Assembly (NCBI GenBank): GCA_902465105.1
Contig: CABQLM010000002.1
Coordinates: 1 to 64,000 of the forward strand
From: an uncultured Collinsella sp.
Lineage (GTDB): Bacteria > Actinomycetota > Coriobacteriia > Coriobacteriales > Coriobacteriaceae
Direction of reading: 5' to 3'
Length of the DNA stretch: 64,000 nt
The notes below the pieces were generated by a model. That model ran no database searches. It was not told the origin of the DNA and saw only the letters and a list, made by a program, of their open reading frames with translations. Below are positions 14,394-23,296 of this stretch, piece by piece. The position numbers and the translations under genes were made by a program. Within the stretch, counting starts at the first letter, position 1. Every line of letters begins with the position of its first letter.

Positions 14394-16844
14394 ATGCGGC
14401 ATGTGCATATTCATGTGACGGGCATTGTGCAGGGCGTTGGCATGCGGCCGTTCGTTTATCGCGAGGCTATGGCACACGGCATTTGCGGCTGGGTGCTCAA
14501 CGCGGGCGACGGCGTGCATATCGAGGCGCATGCTCCAGCCGATGCGCTCGATGCTTTTGTTACCGCGCTTTCTGAGCATGCGCCTGCGGCAGCCCGCGTA
14601 GAGCATGTCGATGTCGCCGATCTCGCGCCCGCCAGCTGGAACGCCGCCGACGAGCAAGGCTTTCGCATCGTAGCATCGCAGGACCAGACCGCGCACACGA
14701 CGCTCGTCTCGCCCGATATCGCCACCTGCGACGACTGTCTGCGCGAGTTGTTCGATCCCGCCGACCGACGCTATCACTACCCCTTTATCAACTGCACTAA
14801 CTGCGGCCCGCGCTTTACCATCATCCGATCGCTGCCTTATGACCGAGCGGCCACGTCGATGGATTGTTTTCCCATGTGCCCCAAGTGCGCCGCAGAATAT
14901 GCCGACCCGCTCAATCGGCGGTTTCACGCACAGCCCGATGCCTGCTTTGATTGCGGGCCGCATATTACGTGGCGCGAGGCGGGCGAAGCCGCCGCGTCGC
15001 CGGCCGTCGGCACCACACGCGAGACCAGCGACGCCATTATCGGCCGCTGTGTTGAGCTGCTGGCCAACGGCGGTATCGTCGCCATCAAGGGTCTGGGCGG
15101 ATTTCACTTGGCATGCGACGCCTCCAACGAACAGGCGGTAGCCGAACTTCGCCTCCGCAAACGCCGCAGCAACAAGCCACTTGCCGTTATGGTGCGCGGC
15201 CTTGCCGATGTTGAACGCCTGTGCCATGTCAACGACGTTGAGCGCGGCTTGCTGGCCGGCAGCATTCGCCCCATTGTGCTGCTGCGCCGACGTGCTGCTT
15301 GCGAGAGTGGCGGCTCCCCCGACGCCCTCGCGCTCGCGCCGTCCGTCGCGCACGACCTTCCCGAGCTCGGCGTCATGCTCCCCTATACCCCGCTTCAGCA
15401 TCTGTTGCTTGCCGCGGCAGAAGCCCGAGGCATGTACGCGCTCGTCATGACCAGCGGAAACTTAAGCGAAGAGCCTATCGAAACCGATGACGATCTTGCC
15501 TGGGAACACCTCGTTGCCGCCGGCATCGCCGACGCGTTGCTCGGTAACGACCGCGCAATCCTCTCGCGCTACGACGACTCTGTGGTACGCGTGGTCGACG
15601 GCGCCGTTATGCCCGTTCGCCGCGCTCGCGGATATGCACCCCAGCCGCTGCCGTTGCCGGCGCTCGACGGCGCTCCGCCCTGCGTGCTCGCCTGCGGGCC
15701 ACAACAAAAAGCCACGATTGCGCTCACGCGTGAAGGGACGAACGGCGAGGCGGCCTGTTTTGTGTCGCAGCATATCGGCGATGTTGAAAACGGCAGGACC
15801 TTCGATGCCTGGAACGCCGCGCGCACGCGCTTGGAAGATCTCTTTGACTTGATGCCCGCCGCGCTGGCCTGCGACTTGCACCCCAGCTACCTATCGAGTC
15901 AGTGGGCGCGCGAACAGGCGCGAAAATGCAATCTGCCGCTCGTCGAGGTGCAGCACCATCATGCGCATATCGCGAGCGTAATGGCCGAGGCCATCGCCGC
16001 GGGCCAGCTTACAACCGACGCGCGCGTCCTTGGCATCGCCTTTGACGGCACCGGCGCCGGCACCGATGGGACCATTTGGGGCGGCGAGTTTCTTGTTGCC
16101 AGCCTTGGCGGCTTTGAGCGCGCCGCGCATTTGCGCACCTGGGCGCTCCCCGGCGGGGCGGCCTCCGTGCGTGACGCCCGCCGCAACGCCTTTGCCCTGC
16201 TCAGTGAGCTCGGCCTGCTTGAACACCCGGGCGCCGAGCGGCTCTTGGGCGGCCTAGACGAGCAAGCACGTAGCGTGACGGCAACGATGATCGAACGTGG
16301 CATCAACAGCCCGCGCACCAGCAGCATGGGTCGCTTGTTTGATGCCGCAGCAGCGATCCTGGGCATTTGCGGCCAGGCAACCTACGAGGGTGAACCCGCC
16401 ATCGAGCTTGAAGCAGCCGCCTGGCACGCGCTCGACAGCGAAAGTACCTGTCCCACCGGCAATATGGCCAGCTTTTCCGTAACCGAATCATCCCGTCCGG
16501 ACGACTGCCATGTCCTGAACTCCAGACCGCTTATTGAGGCGCTTTTGGAGGGAATCAGGGCTGGCGCGCCCGCCGGCAGGCTCGCGCTCGACTTCCACGT
16601 CGCCGTCGTACGCTCCTCGGCACACATCGCCAGCGAGATCTGCACCCGTGAAAGCCTCGACACCGTCGCGCTCTCGGGCGGTGTGTTCATGAACCGACTT
16701 TTGCTCCAGCTCCTCACCCGCGAGCTTAAAAGCATGGGTCTTACTGTCTTGGTTCCCCACTCCGTGCCCGTCAACGACGGCTGCATCGCCTACGGTCAGG
16801 CGGCAATCGCGCGCGCCCACCTCGCGCAGATCGCATCGCAGTAG
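14394..16844 (+). CDS. hypF: Carbamoyltransferase HypF, [NiFe]-hydrogenase maturation
   Basis: Makes the thiocarboxamide on HypE from carbamoyl phosphate and ATP, the source of the CN ligands of [NiFe] hydrogenase. Start at 14394 (MRHVHIHVTGIVQGVGMRPF) because GAGGGGGAG lies just upstream. The 816-aa protein has an acylphosphatase domain (1-~90), two zinc fingers (CDDCLRELFD...CTNCGPRF and CPKCAAEYAD...CFDCGPH, about 105-185), a YrdC domain (about 200-385, with GGIVAIKGLGGFHLACDA) and the Kae1-like carbamoyltransferase domain (VQHHHAHIASVMAE; AFDGTGAGTDGTIWGGEF; ALSGGVFMNRLL). The domain set is complete. Confidence 0.96.
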   Translation: MRHVHIHVTGIVQGVGMRPFVYREAMAHGICGWVLNAGDGVHIEAHAPADALDAFVTALSEHAPAAARVEHVDVADLAPASWNAADEQGFRIVASQDQTAHTTLVSPDIATCDDCLRELFDPADRRYHYPFINCTNCGPRFTIIRSLPYDRAATSMDCFPMCPKCAAEYADPLNRRFHAQPDACFDCGPHITWREAGEAAASPAVGTTRETSDAIIGRCVELLANGGIVAIKGLGGFHLACDASNEQAVAELRLRKRRSNKPLAVMVRGLADVERLCHVNDVERGLLAGSIRPIVLLRRRAACESGGSPDALALAPSVAHDLPELGVMLPYTPLQHLLLAAAEARGMYALVMTSGNLSEEPIETDDDLAWEHLVAAGIADALLGNDRAILSRYDDSVVRVVDGAVMPVRRARGYAPQPLPLPALDGAPPCVLACGPQQKATIALTREGTNGEAACFVSQHIGDVENGRTFDAWNAARTRLEDLFDLMPAALACDLHPSYLSSQWAREQARKCNLPLVEVQHHHAHIASVMAEAIAAGQLTTDARVLGIAFDGTGAGTDGTIWGGEFLVASLGGFERAAHLRTWALPGGAASVRDARRNAFALLSELGLLEHPGAERLLGGLDEQARSVTATMIERGINSPRTSSMGRLFDAAAAILGICGQATYEGEPAIELEAAAWHALDSESTCPTGNMASFSVTESSRPDDCHVLNSRPLIEALLEGIRAGAPAGRLALDFHVAVVRSSAHIASEICTRESLDTVALSGGVFMNRLLLQLLTRELKSMGLTVLVPHSVPVNDGCIAYGQAAIARAHLAQIASQ

Positions 16845-16977
16845 CCCGATTTCGCTCGTCGCCGCGCCAACTGTCTCACGGGCGTAACGCGTTTGCCCGC
16901 GAACCCCGCGAGCGCTACCATCAAGCAATGGATTATCAGGCGCCTATCCAGCGCAAAGCGTATAAAAGGGGAACAAT

Positions 16978-17238
16978 ATGTGCCTTGCCGTTCCCGGCAA
17001 AGTAGTCAAACGCGACGACGACCTCAAGGCCACCGTCGACATGATGGGCATCGAGCGTCCGGTGTCGCTACGGCTCGTGCCGACGGCACAAGTAGGCGAC
17101 TATATTCTGGTGCACGCTGGATTTGGCATCCAGATCGTCGACGAGCAGGAGGCGCAGGAGACGCTCGACCTGGTCAACACCATGACCGAACTGGTCGAAG
17201 AAGACCAACTGGCCAGCAACCCGGCCGAGGCATACTAG
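16978..17238 (+). CDS. hypC: HypC/HybG-family hydrogenase maturation chaperone
   Basis: An 86-aa small chaperone that works with HypD to assemble Fe(CN)2CO and deliver it to the hydrogenase large subunit. The essential N-terminal Cys2 is present (MCLAVPGKVV), and GDYILVHAGFGIQIVDEQEA is the conserved OB-fold signature. AAAGGGGA precedes the ATG. Its stop overlaps the hypD GTG by one base (TAGTG). Confidence 0.96.
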   Translation: MCLAVPGKVVKRDDDLKATVDMMGIERPVSLRLVPTAQVGDYILVHAGFGIQIVDEQEAQETLDLVNTMTELVEEDQLASNPAEAY

Positions 17239-18350
17239 TGGCGGCCGGACAGCCGGCTCGCTCCGGTATCGACTTTTCGGCATTTCGCGATTCCAAGCTG
17301 GCCCGCGAGCTCATCGAACGCATCCGTGAACTCGTCGGCGACCGCACCATCAACCTTATGGAAGTCTGCGGCACGCACACCGTGAGCATCGGTCGCTATG
17401 GCTTTCGCTCCATTATGCCGGCGGGACTCAAGCTGCTGAGCGGCCCGGGTTGCCCCGTCTGCGTTACCGCCAACCGCGATATCGACCATGCAATCGCGCT
17501 CGCCAACATAGACGGCGCCATCATCACCACCTTTGGCGACATGATGCGCGTGCCTGGATCGTCCACCTCGCTCGCCGCGCAAAAGGCGGCAGGGCGCGAC
17601 ATCCGCATTGTCTACTCACCACTCGACGCACTCGACATCGCTGAGCAAAACCCCGACCGCCCGGTCATCTTTATGGGTGTGGGCTTTGAGACCACCACTC
17701 CCACCATCGCCGCCGCCATTTTGGAGGCAGACGCACGCGGGCTGCAGAACTTCTCGGTCTACTGCGCCCACAAGACCACGCCGCCGGCGCTGCGCGCAAT
17801 CGCCAACGACCCCGAGACCACCATCGACGGCTTTATCCTGCCGGGCCACGTCGCCACTATCACGGGCTTAGCCCCTTTTGGCTTTTTGGTCGATGAGTTT
17901 AGGACCCCGGGCGTGGTTACGGGATTTGAGCCGGTCGACATTCTGCAGGGCATTTGCATGCTGGTCCAGATGGTTGTCGAGGGTCGGCCCGCAATTGACA
18001 ACGCCTACCGCCGCGGCGTCAATATGGACGGCAACCCCGTGGCGCGCCAGCTGGTCGAGCAGGTATTTGCGCCGTGCGACACCACGTGGCGCGGGCTGGG
18101 GCCGATTGCCAACTCGGGCCTTTCCATCCGCCCCGAGTTCTCGCGCTTTGACGCCGGCTCCCGCTATGACGTGCCCATTGAACCGACAGTCGAGCCGCGC
18201 GGATGCCGCTGCGGTGACGTGTTGCGCGGAGCCATTACGCCGGGCAACTGCCCTCTGTTCGGCCACGCTTGTACACCCGAGCATCCCGTCGGCCCCTGCA
18301 TGGTGAGCTCCGAGGGCAGCTGTGCAGCATATTTCCGTTACCGAGGCTAA
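17238..18350 (+). CDS. hypD: HypD hydrogenase maturation protein
   Basis: A [4Fe-4S] scaffold on which the Fe(CN)2CO unit is built with HypC. The GTG at 17238 overlaps the hypC stop and gives 370 aa, the family's normal length; the frame is open further upstream but that part is hypC in another register. Motifs: MEVCGTHTVSIGRYG (substrate-iron cysteine), LSGPGCPVCVT, VGFETTTPT, VYCAHKTTPPAL, FILPGHVATITG and the C-terminal cluster cysteines in EPRGCRCGDVLRG and NCPLFGHACTPEHPVGPCMVSSEG. Confidence 0.96.
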   Translation: MAAGQPARSGIDFSAFRDSKLARELIERIRELVGDRTINLMEVCGTHTVSIGRYGFRSIMPAGLKLLSGPGCPVCVTANRDIDHAIALANIDGAIITTFGDMMRVPGSSTSLAAQKAAGRDIRIVYSPLDALDIAEQNPDRPVIFMGVGFETTTPTIAAAILEADARGLQNFSVYCAHKTTPPALRAIANDPETTIDGFILPGHVATITGLAPFGFLVDEFRTPGVVTGFEPVDILQGICMLVQMVVEGRPAIDNAYRRGVNMDGNPVARQLVEQVFAPCDTTWRGLGPIANSGLSIRPEFSRFDAGSRYDVPIEPTVEPRGCRCGDVLRGAITPGNCPLFGHACTPEHPVGPCMVSSEGSCAAYFRYRG

Positions 18351-18434
18351 TAGGTTCCGCCGCTCTAACGAACGGCGGACCGGTCGACGCTGCGCCTCAC
18401 CCATATAATTCCACCCACGATTGGAGTTTTCGAT

Positions 18435-19469
18435 ATGTCCCATAGCGTTACCGATAGCACCGTCCTGCTGGGCCACGGCTCCGGCGGCCAGATGATGAAA
18501 CGCATCATCGACGAGGTCTTTTTGGATGCCTTTGGGTCGCCCGAGCTGCTCGAGGGCAACGATGCCGGCGTCGCCGCACTGCCCGCGAGTGGGCGCATCG
18601 CCATGTCGACCGACAGCTTTGTGGTGACGCCGCAGTTCTTCCCCGGCGGCAATATCGGCAGACTCGCCGTGTGCGGAACCGTCAACGATGTCGCGACCTC
18701 GGGTGCCAATGTACGCTACCTGTCGTGCGGCTTTATCCTCGAAGAGGGCTATCCCATGGACAAGCTGCGTCAGATTGTGCAGACCATGGCCGAGACGGCG
18801 CGCGAGGCGGGCGTGGCGATCATCACCGGCGACACCAAGGTGGTCGAGCGCGGCGGGGCCGACGGCGTCTACATCAATACCGCCGGCGTGGGCGAGGTGC
18901 CCGCGGGCGTGACGCTCAGCGGAGCAAACTGCCAGGCCGGCGATGTCATCCTGGTCTCGGGCACGCTGGGTGACCACGGCATCGCCATCATGAGCCAGCG
19001 CGAGGGCTTGGCGTTTTCGAGCAACATCGAGAGCGACGCCGCGCCGCTCAACCACCTGATCGCCGATGTGCTGGCCGCCGCCCCCGACACGCGATGCTTC
19101 CGCGACCCCACGCGTGGCGGCCTGGCATCCACGCTCAACGAATTTGCGCAGGCCAGCGGCGTTGTCATGGAGATCGACGAGGACGCCGTGCCCGTGCGCC
19201 CCGATGTGCAGGCAGCTTGCGAGATGCTCGGCTATGACGTGCTGCAGGTGGCAAACGAGGGCAAGATGGTCGCCGTGGTGCCGGCTGAGCAGGCCGATGC
19301 CGCGCTGGCGGCCATGCGCGCCGCGCGCTACGGTGAGAATGCCGCGATTATCGGCCGCGTGCTGCCGATCGCCGAAGGCGCTCGCCCCGCCGTGCGCGTA
19401 CGCACCGGCTGGGGCTCGACCCGTATCCTCGACATGCTCGTGGGAGAGCAGCTGCCAAGGATTTGCTAA
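18435..19469 (+). CDS. hypE: HypE hydrogenase maturation protein
   Basis: A PurM-like ATPase that carries and dehydrates the carbamoyl group made by HypF. The 344-aa length is normal. The start VLLGHGSGGQMMKRIIDE, AMSTDSFVVTPQFFPGG, GTVNDVATSGA, GDTKVVERG and DPTRGGLASTLNE are seen. The C-terminus ends PRIC, exposing the cysteine that is carbamoylated. TTGGAG lies before the ATG. hypA and hypB, needed for nickel insertion, are not in the window. Confidence 0.96.
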   Translation: MSHSVTDSTVLLGHGSGGQMMKRIIDEVFLDAFGSPELLEGNDAGVAALPASGRIAMSTDSFVVTPQFFPGGNIGRLAVCGTVNDVATSGANVRYLSCGFILEEGYPMDKLRQIVQTMAETAREAGVAIITGDTKVVERGGADGVYINTAGVGEVPAGVTLSGANCQAGDVILVSGTLGDHGIAIMSQREGLAFSSNIESDAAPLNHLIADVLAAAPDTRCFRDPTRGGLASTLNEFAQASGVVMEIDEDAVPVRPDVQAACEMLGYDVLQVANEGKMVAVVPAEQADAALAAMRAARYGENAAIIGRVLPIAEGARPAVRVRTGWGSTRILDMLVGEQLPRIC

Positions 19470-19595
19470 CGGCAACGGCTCGCGGCTGGCGCAACGCGGT
19501 TCAAGGCCGGCAAAGATATTCAGATTCCAAACGTGCCCGATACGCAGGCCCAGTATCATGGAGTGCGTTTTATTACTCAAACGGCAGGAGCACCC

Positions 19596-20302
19596 ATGGC
19601 GGCAGCGTTTTCCCATGTGATTTTTGACCTCGACGGCACTATCCTCAACACGCTCGAGGACCTGGCAGCCGCCGGTAACCATACCTGCGAGATGCACGGC
19701 TGGCCCACGTTTGCCGTTGACGAGTACCGCTACAAGGTGGGAAACGGCATGCTCAAGCTGGTTGAGCGCTTTATGCCCGCCGAGTACGCGGGCGACGGCC
19801 GCATGTTCGAGCAGACGCTTGCCGAGTTTAGGGCTTGCGCGCCTTTGAGCAGACGCTTGCCGAGTTTAGGGCTTACTACGGCGAGCACAAGGAGGACCAC
19901 ACCGCCCCCTATGCCGGCACAACTGAGATGCTCGACCGCCTGTGCGCCGCGGGTGTGCAGCTTGCCGTACTCACCAACAAGGACCACATCTCGGCGGCTC
20001 CGCTTATTGAGAAGTACTTTGGCCCCGACCGCTTTGCGCTGGTCCAGGGCCGTATCGATGCGTTTCCACCCAAGCCCGAAGCGCCCGTCACGCTGCATGT
20101 GATGGAGGAGCTGGGCGCCGACCCGGCAACCACGCTCTATGTGGGCGATTCCAATGTCGACGTCCTGACCGGTCACAATGCCGGCCTCAAAAGTGCGGGC
20201 GTCGCCTGGGGCTTCCGCGGCCGCGCAGAGCTCGAAGCAGCCGGCGCCGACTACGTGGTGGACACCCAGGCAGAACTCGTGACGTTGATCCTGGGCGAGT
20301 AA
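19596..20302 (+). pseudogene. Phosphoglycolate-phosphatase-like HAD hydrolase, split by a 38-bp duplication
   Basis: Two frames together encode one HAD-superfamily phosphatase of the Gph/PGP type. The first frame (from the ATG at 19596, GGCAGGAG upstream) has motif I VIFDLDGTILNTLEDL and the helical cap. The second has AVLTNKDH (motif II), PKPEAPVTLHVMEELG (motif III Lys) and TLYVGDSNVDVLTG (motif IV). The join lies in a tandem duplication of 38 bp: a 28-base sequence beginning GAGCAGACGCTTGCCGAG occurs at 19809 and again at 19847. Removing one unit restores a full-length reading frame. As it stands, translation enters a wrong frame and stops at 20102. Both halves look unmutated, so the break is recent, reversible or an assembly artefact. 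Confidence 0.88.
19809..19874 (+). repeat. 38-bp tandem duplication inside the phosphatase gene
   Basis: Twenty-eight identical bases start at 19809 and at 19847, a period of 38, which is not a multiple of three and shifts the frame. Confidence 0.93.
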
Positions 20303-20343
20303 CGAAGCCGCCGCTCAACACAAACGCAGCTATTCTGTCTCAC

Positions 20344-20513
20344 GGAAAGCGTATCCCGTTTTGGCGTCTCAGAATGGGATGCGCTTTCCGGTTGAGCCTT
20401 GTCAGGGAAACGGCATCCCGTTTTGAAGCAATATTCCGGGACGTATTTTCCGCAACCCATCCCATTCGGAAACCGCGACCCGTAATTCAGCCAAAAACCG
20501 GGGCGCACCTTCC
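20344..20513. repeat. Triplet palindromic repeat array, copy 2 (3 x 46 nt, 62-bp period)
   Basis: Three 46-nt imperfect palindromes start at 20344, 20406 and 20468. The first is nearly perfect (GGAAAGCGTATCCCGTTTTG, then GGGATGCGCTTTCC). Linkers are 16 nt. Unit length, period and copy number are identical to the array at 7396-7565. It lies 42 bases after the broken phosphatase gene. The rest of the gap to 20912 shows no gene I can support. Confidence 0.85.
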
Positions 20514-20778
20514 CAAGCGCCAGATGCAAGAGACCGCCTGGCACACCGGTGCAAAGGAGGCTGATCCGCATGCGTCGATGTGGAACGAACCAACTTGAGC
20601 CCAATGCACCAACCCCTCATATGCGCCACTCAACTAATCTATCTGCGGAAGCGATAGGCAACTGAGCGCGCATTCTGTCCGAGCGGTTAAAAGCGAGCAC
20701 GGGATCTAAACGACTGAATAAGGGCGTCGACCTGTATCGGCACCTCTAATGGGAACACACTTTTCTCCTATAAGCCAA

Positions 20779-20813
20779 AGGCGAGACATATACCTTCTGG
20801 TCATGCCTCGCCT
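20779..20813. terminator. Hairpin in the gap before the lipoprotein gene
   Basis: AGGCGAGACAT and ATGCCTCGCCT pair with one mismatch across 13 bases. T-rich sequence follows on the plus strand (ATTCTTT). It may end transcription through the decayed region; the orientation is uncertain. Confidence 0.4.
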
Positions 20814-20911
20814 ATTCTTTGACAAACTGTCGTTCTGGGTGGTTCGCGGCATCGAACCACCCACCGTTTAGTAAAGAGATTGCCACTCAAACGAGTCTGC
20901 AGCGTCAAACA

Positions 20912-20939
20912 GTTACGGCGTTTGGCAAAACGTCGCAAC
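20912..20939. repeat. 3'-end palindrome, copy 1
   Basis: GTTACGGCGTTT faces AAACGTCGCAAC around GGCA, three bases before the stop codon of the minus-strand lipoprotein gene. A near-identical copy abuts pyrE at 24552-24579; upstream TGCAGCGTC is shared as well. Confidence 0.75.
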
Positions 20940-20942
20940 AAA

Positions 20943-21530
20943 CTAGTTCATCATTGCGCTCATCATCTCAGTTACAGCGGAATCGTCGGCAGACCACACA
21001 TTGTCGTCGTCTGCGGAATACTTAAAAGTAACCTTAGAGTCCTTAGGTTTCGCGCTCTTGGTTACGTCAACCATAACCTGGCCGGCCATCTTGTACAGGT
21101 CGTCCTCGGAAGGCATCGCATCGAGTGCGGCGACCTTCTCCTGATACTGGGTGGCGAAATCTTCGACGATCTTGTTCATGGACTTGCAGGTGATGGTAAC
21201 CTCGGCAGTCGCGGTACCCTTGTCCTCGTCGACCGTCGTCGCGGTGCCCTTGTCCTCATCGACCGTCACATCACCGATCTTGTAATCAAAACCCTCAAGA
21301 TAGCTCTTGGCGTACTCCTTGGGATCGATGCCCAGCTGCTCAAACTCGTCGCCCGAAGCCTCTTCCAGACCGGCAAGGAAGTCATCGCCGCCGTTCTTGA
21401 TCTCGTCAAACTGGCTCGTAAGGTCGTTGGTGATGAGTTCCTCCACCGAAGGCCCTCCGCAGCCGGAAAGCAAAACCACGCACGCGACCAGGGCAGCCAT
21501 CAGGGGCGCAAGCAGCAGCTTCTTTTTCAT
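20943..21530 (-). CDS. Secreted lipoprotein of unknown function
   Basis: A 195-aa lipoprotein starting at ATG 21530 (GGAGGAATGTC upstream). The signal peptide MKKKLLLAPLMAALVACVVL ends at the lipobox LLSGC (Cys about residue 24). The mature part is acidic and helix-rich and resembles DUF4854/DUF5105-type Gram-positive lipoproteins in length and composition, but I cannot assign a function. A ten-residue segment TVDEDKGTAT is duplicated in tandem (coding 21211-21270). It is a single gene followed by a palindrome at its stop. Confidence 0.8.
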   Translation of the reverse strand: MKKKLLLAPLMAALVACVVLLSGCGGPSVEELITNDLTSQFDEIKNGGDDFLAGLEEASGDEFEQLGIDPKEYAKSYLEGFDYKIGDVTVDEDKGTATTVDEDKGTATAEVTITCKSMNKIVEDFATQYQEKVAALDAMPSEDDLYKMAGQVMVDVTKSAKPKDSKVTFKYSADDDNVWSADDSAVTEMMSAMMN

Positions 21531-21705
21531 GACATTCCTCCAAACAAGCGGCGCCGCGTTCCCTGCGCAGCGCACGTCGTAACAGCAAGTCCATATTAAC
21601 GGCCCGGCCCAACCCCCTGCATCGCAAAAGCGCAGACGGCTCAATTTGACGGGCAAATGGCCTGTAAAGCAAACCCCCTGCAATAAAATGCGTCTGCTCA
21701 GCCTA

Positions 21706-21740
21706 TTAAAAAAGGGTGGTCGGATAACCCGACCACCCTT
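21706..21740 (-). terminator. Terminator after the PTS IIA gene
   Basis: On the minus strand AAGGGTGGTCGG pairs perfectly with CCGACCACCCTT and is followed by a run of six T. It lies 24 bases after the gene's stop. Confidence 0.93.
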
Positions 21741-21763
21741 ACACATCCCTTGGATGCTGCAAC

Positions 21764-22300
21764 TTACTTGCGGACGACCTTGACGATGGCGTCACCGGCG
21801 GCGACAACGGACTCGGCCTCGACGGCAAGCTCAACGTCGGCGAACTCGGCGGTGTTGGACACGGCCACAACGACACAGTCCTTGTAACCGGCGGCGGCGA
21901 TCTTCTCACGGTCAATCTTGAGCATGGGCTGACCGGCCTTCACGACGTCATCAGCCTTGACGAAGCCCTCGAAGCCGTCGCCGTTCATGTTGACAGTGTC
22001 GACGCCAACATGCACCAGGACCTCGATGCCAGCATCGGACTGCAGGCCTACGGCGTGACCCATGGTAACGGTTACCTTGCCATCACAGGGAGCGTAGACC
22101 ATGTCGTCCTCGGGCCAGACAGCGCAGCCCTTGCCCAAGACCTCGCCGCCAAAGACGGGATCGGGCACATCGGCCATCTTGATGACCTTACCCTTGACGG
22201 GCGAGCACAGCACGTCAGCGCCGGCAGAAGCAGAAATGGAAGCGGGGACCGCAGCAGCTGCAGGCTCGGCCTTCTTCTTGAACATGTCGAACAGACCCAT
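21764..22300 (-). CDS. PTS system glucose-type IIA component
   Basis: A single-domain EIIA of the glucose/beta-glucoside family (178 aa) that passes phosphate from HPr to a sugar-specific IIB. The ATG at 22300 follows AAGAGGAGAAAACGT. After an Ala-rich linker, the all-beta domain holds the phosphorylated histidine in EVLVHVGVDTVNMNG (about residue 96) and the second active-site histidine in TVTMGHAVGLQ. As a free-standing IIA it could serve several IIBC permeases. It lies next to the remains of a beta-glucoside locus, but no permease is in the window. It has its own strong terminator. Confidence 0.92.
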   Translation of the reverse strand: MGLFDMFKKKAEPAAAAVPASISASAGADVLCSPVKGKVIKMADVPDPVFGGEVLGKGCAVWPEDDMVYAPCDGKVTVTMGHAVGLQSDAGIEVLVHVGVDTVNMNGDGFEGFVKADDVVKAGQPMLKIDREKIAAAGYKDCVVVAVSNTAEFADVELAVEAESVVAAGDAIVKVVRK

Positions 22301-22443
22301 ACGTTTTCTCCTCTTGATTAAGCGCACCCTTATGCGCGTACCTTAGACGATTATAGTGCCAAATGTCCTGAAAACTAAGGCGGATAGTCGATTCGCCAAC
22401 CCCTCTTCCCATCCCTGCTCCGGTAAGTACCCGTCTCGCTCTC

Positions 22444-22600
22444 CTAGCTCTCGATAAGGCCTAGGTGCACAAAGGCATTCCAGATGCCATCATCGTCAAT
22501 ATCGCTGGTCACGTAATCGGCTGCCGCCTTGCACTCATTGCCGCCTGACCCCATGGACACACTTGTGGCACACGCCTCGAACATGGGGATATCAATCTTC
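22444..22600 (-). pseudogene. Remnant of a Cof-type HAD sugar phosphatase (C-terminus only)
   Basis: Reading leftward from about 22600, the frame gives DIPMFEACATSVSMGSGG and then ECKAAADYVTSDIDDDGIWN, ending HLGLIES and a TAG at 22446-22444. This is the characteristic end of Cof-family HAD phosphatases (NDIPMLE..., KAAADYVT...EDG). Motifs I-III and about four-fifths of the gene are missing. It is fused to the end of the beta-glucosidase remnant at about 22640, which suggests a deletion joined two genes. Confidence 0.75.
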
Positions 22601-22640
22601 GCAGCGTCCGCCGGTCTGACGTTCGGCAGAACGCCAGAAT

Positions 22641-23230
22641 TTAAAGGCCCTCAGCGCCGTTGGACTCGATGATCTTCTGATATGCGAAGAAGTCGACCTT
22701 GCCGTCGGCGATATCCTGCAGGTCGCCGTCCTCCATCACGAGCTCAACGTCGTTCTCGGCCCAGAAACGCTTGGCATAGAACGGGTACTTGCCGCGCACC
22801 TGCACGTCAGAGCAGTACCAGTTCATGGAATTCATCTCCTGCTGCGTGGCAAATACATCGGCCGGATCACACGTGGCGAGTAGGAGAGGATGAAGCAATC
22901 CATGTTGCCCATCTTGAACTGCGGGTAGTGCTCGTGGGCGTAGCGCACAACACGACCGCTGGCGACAAACTGGTGATGCAGAGCCTGGTAACGCTGCTGA
23001 GCGGTGATCTTGATGGCGCTTGCCGGACCTTCGAAGCCCTGGATCAGGCCGGTCTCCATCATGGCGCCCATATCCATGGTGCCGCAGTTGATCTCGTTGA
23101 AGGTGAGCCAGAACTCGACCTTGTCCTGATAGCGGTCGAAGACGGTCTGGCAGTATTTCTCAAAGAAGCCGATGAGTTCGCAGCTCGCCCAACCGTTGCA
23201 CTTCTCGACCAGGTGATAGGGCATCTCCTT
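22641..23230 (-). pseudogene. 6-phospho-beta-glucosidase (GH1) remnant
   Basis: Two overlapping frames carry GH1 sequence. The 5' part reads MPYHLVEKCNGWASCELIGF and [13 protein letters not shown] (the acid/base TFNEIN motif). After MDCFILSY the reading continues in another frame as CDPADVFATQQEMN and YPFYAKRFWAENDVE, ending FFAYQKIIESNGAEGL with a stop. The first ~120 residues and the whole second half, including the nucleophile motif, are absent. It has therefore suffered a 5' deletion, a frameshift near 22875 and a 3' deletion. It is homologous to, but clearly different from, the intact bglA at 39163. Confidence 0.88.
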
Positions 23231-23296
23231 TGCATCGCGGGTCGATAAGCCGAGTATCGCCTGCACACGGGACGGGCAGAAGCGGGCGCGCCAAAC

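Noticed and set aside
16893-17237. An N-terminal extension of HypD overlapping all of hypC
   Set aside because: The frame is open, but hypC is a standard 86-aa gene there and the GTG at 17238 gives normal HypD length.
17868-19697. A 609-codon minus-strand frame opposite hypD/hypE
   Set aside because: Shadow of two textbook hyp genes with full motif sets.
20303-20911. Short open frames in the gap after the broken phosphatase gene
   Set aside because: None has a ribosome site plus plausible composition; the frames run through the palindromic array.
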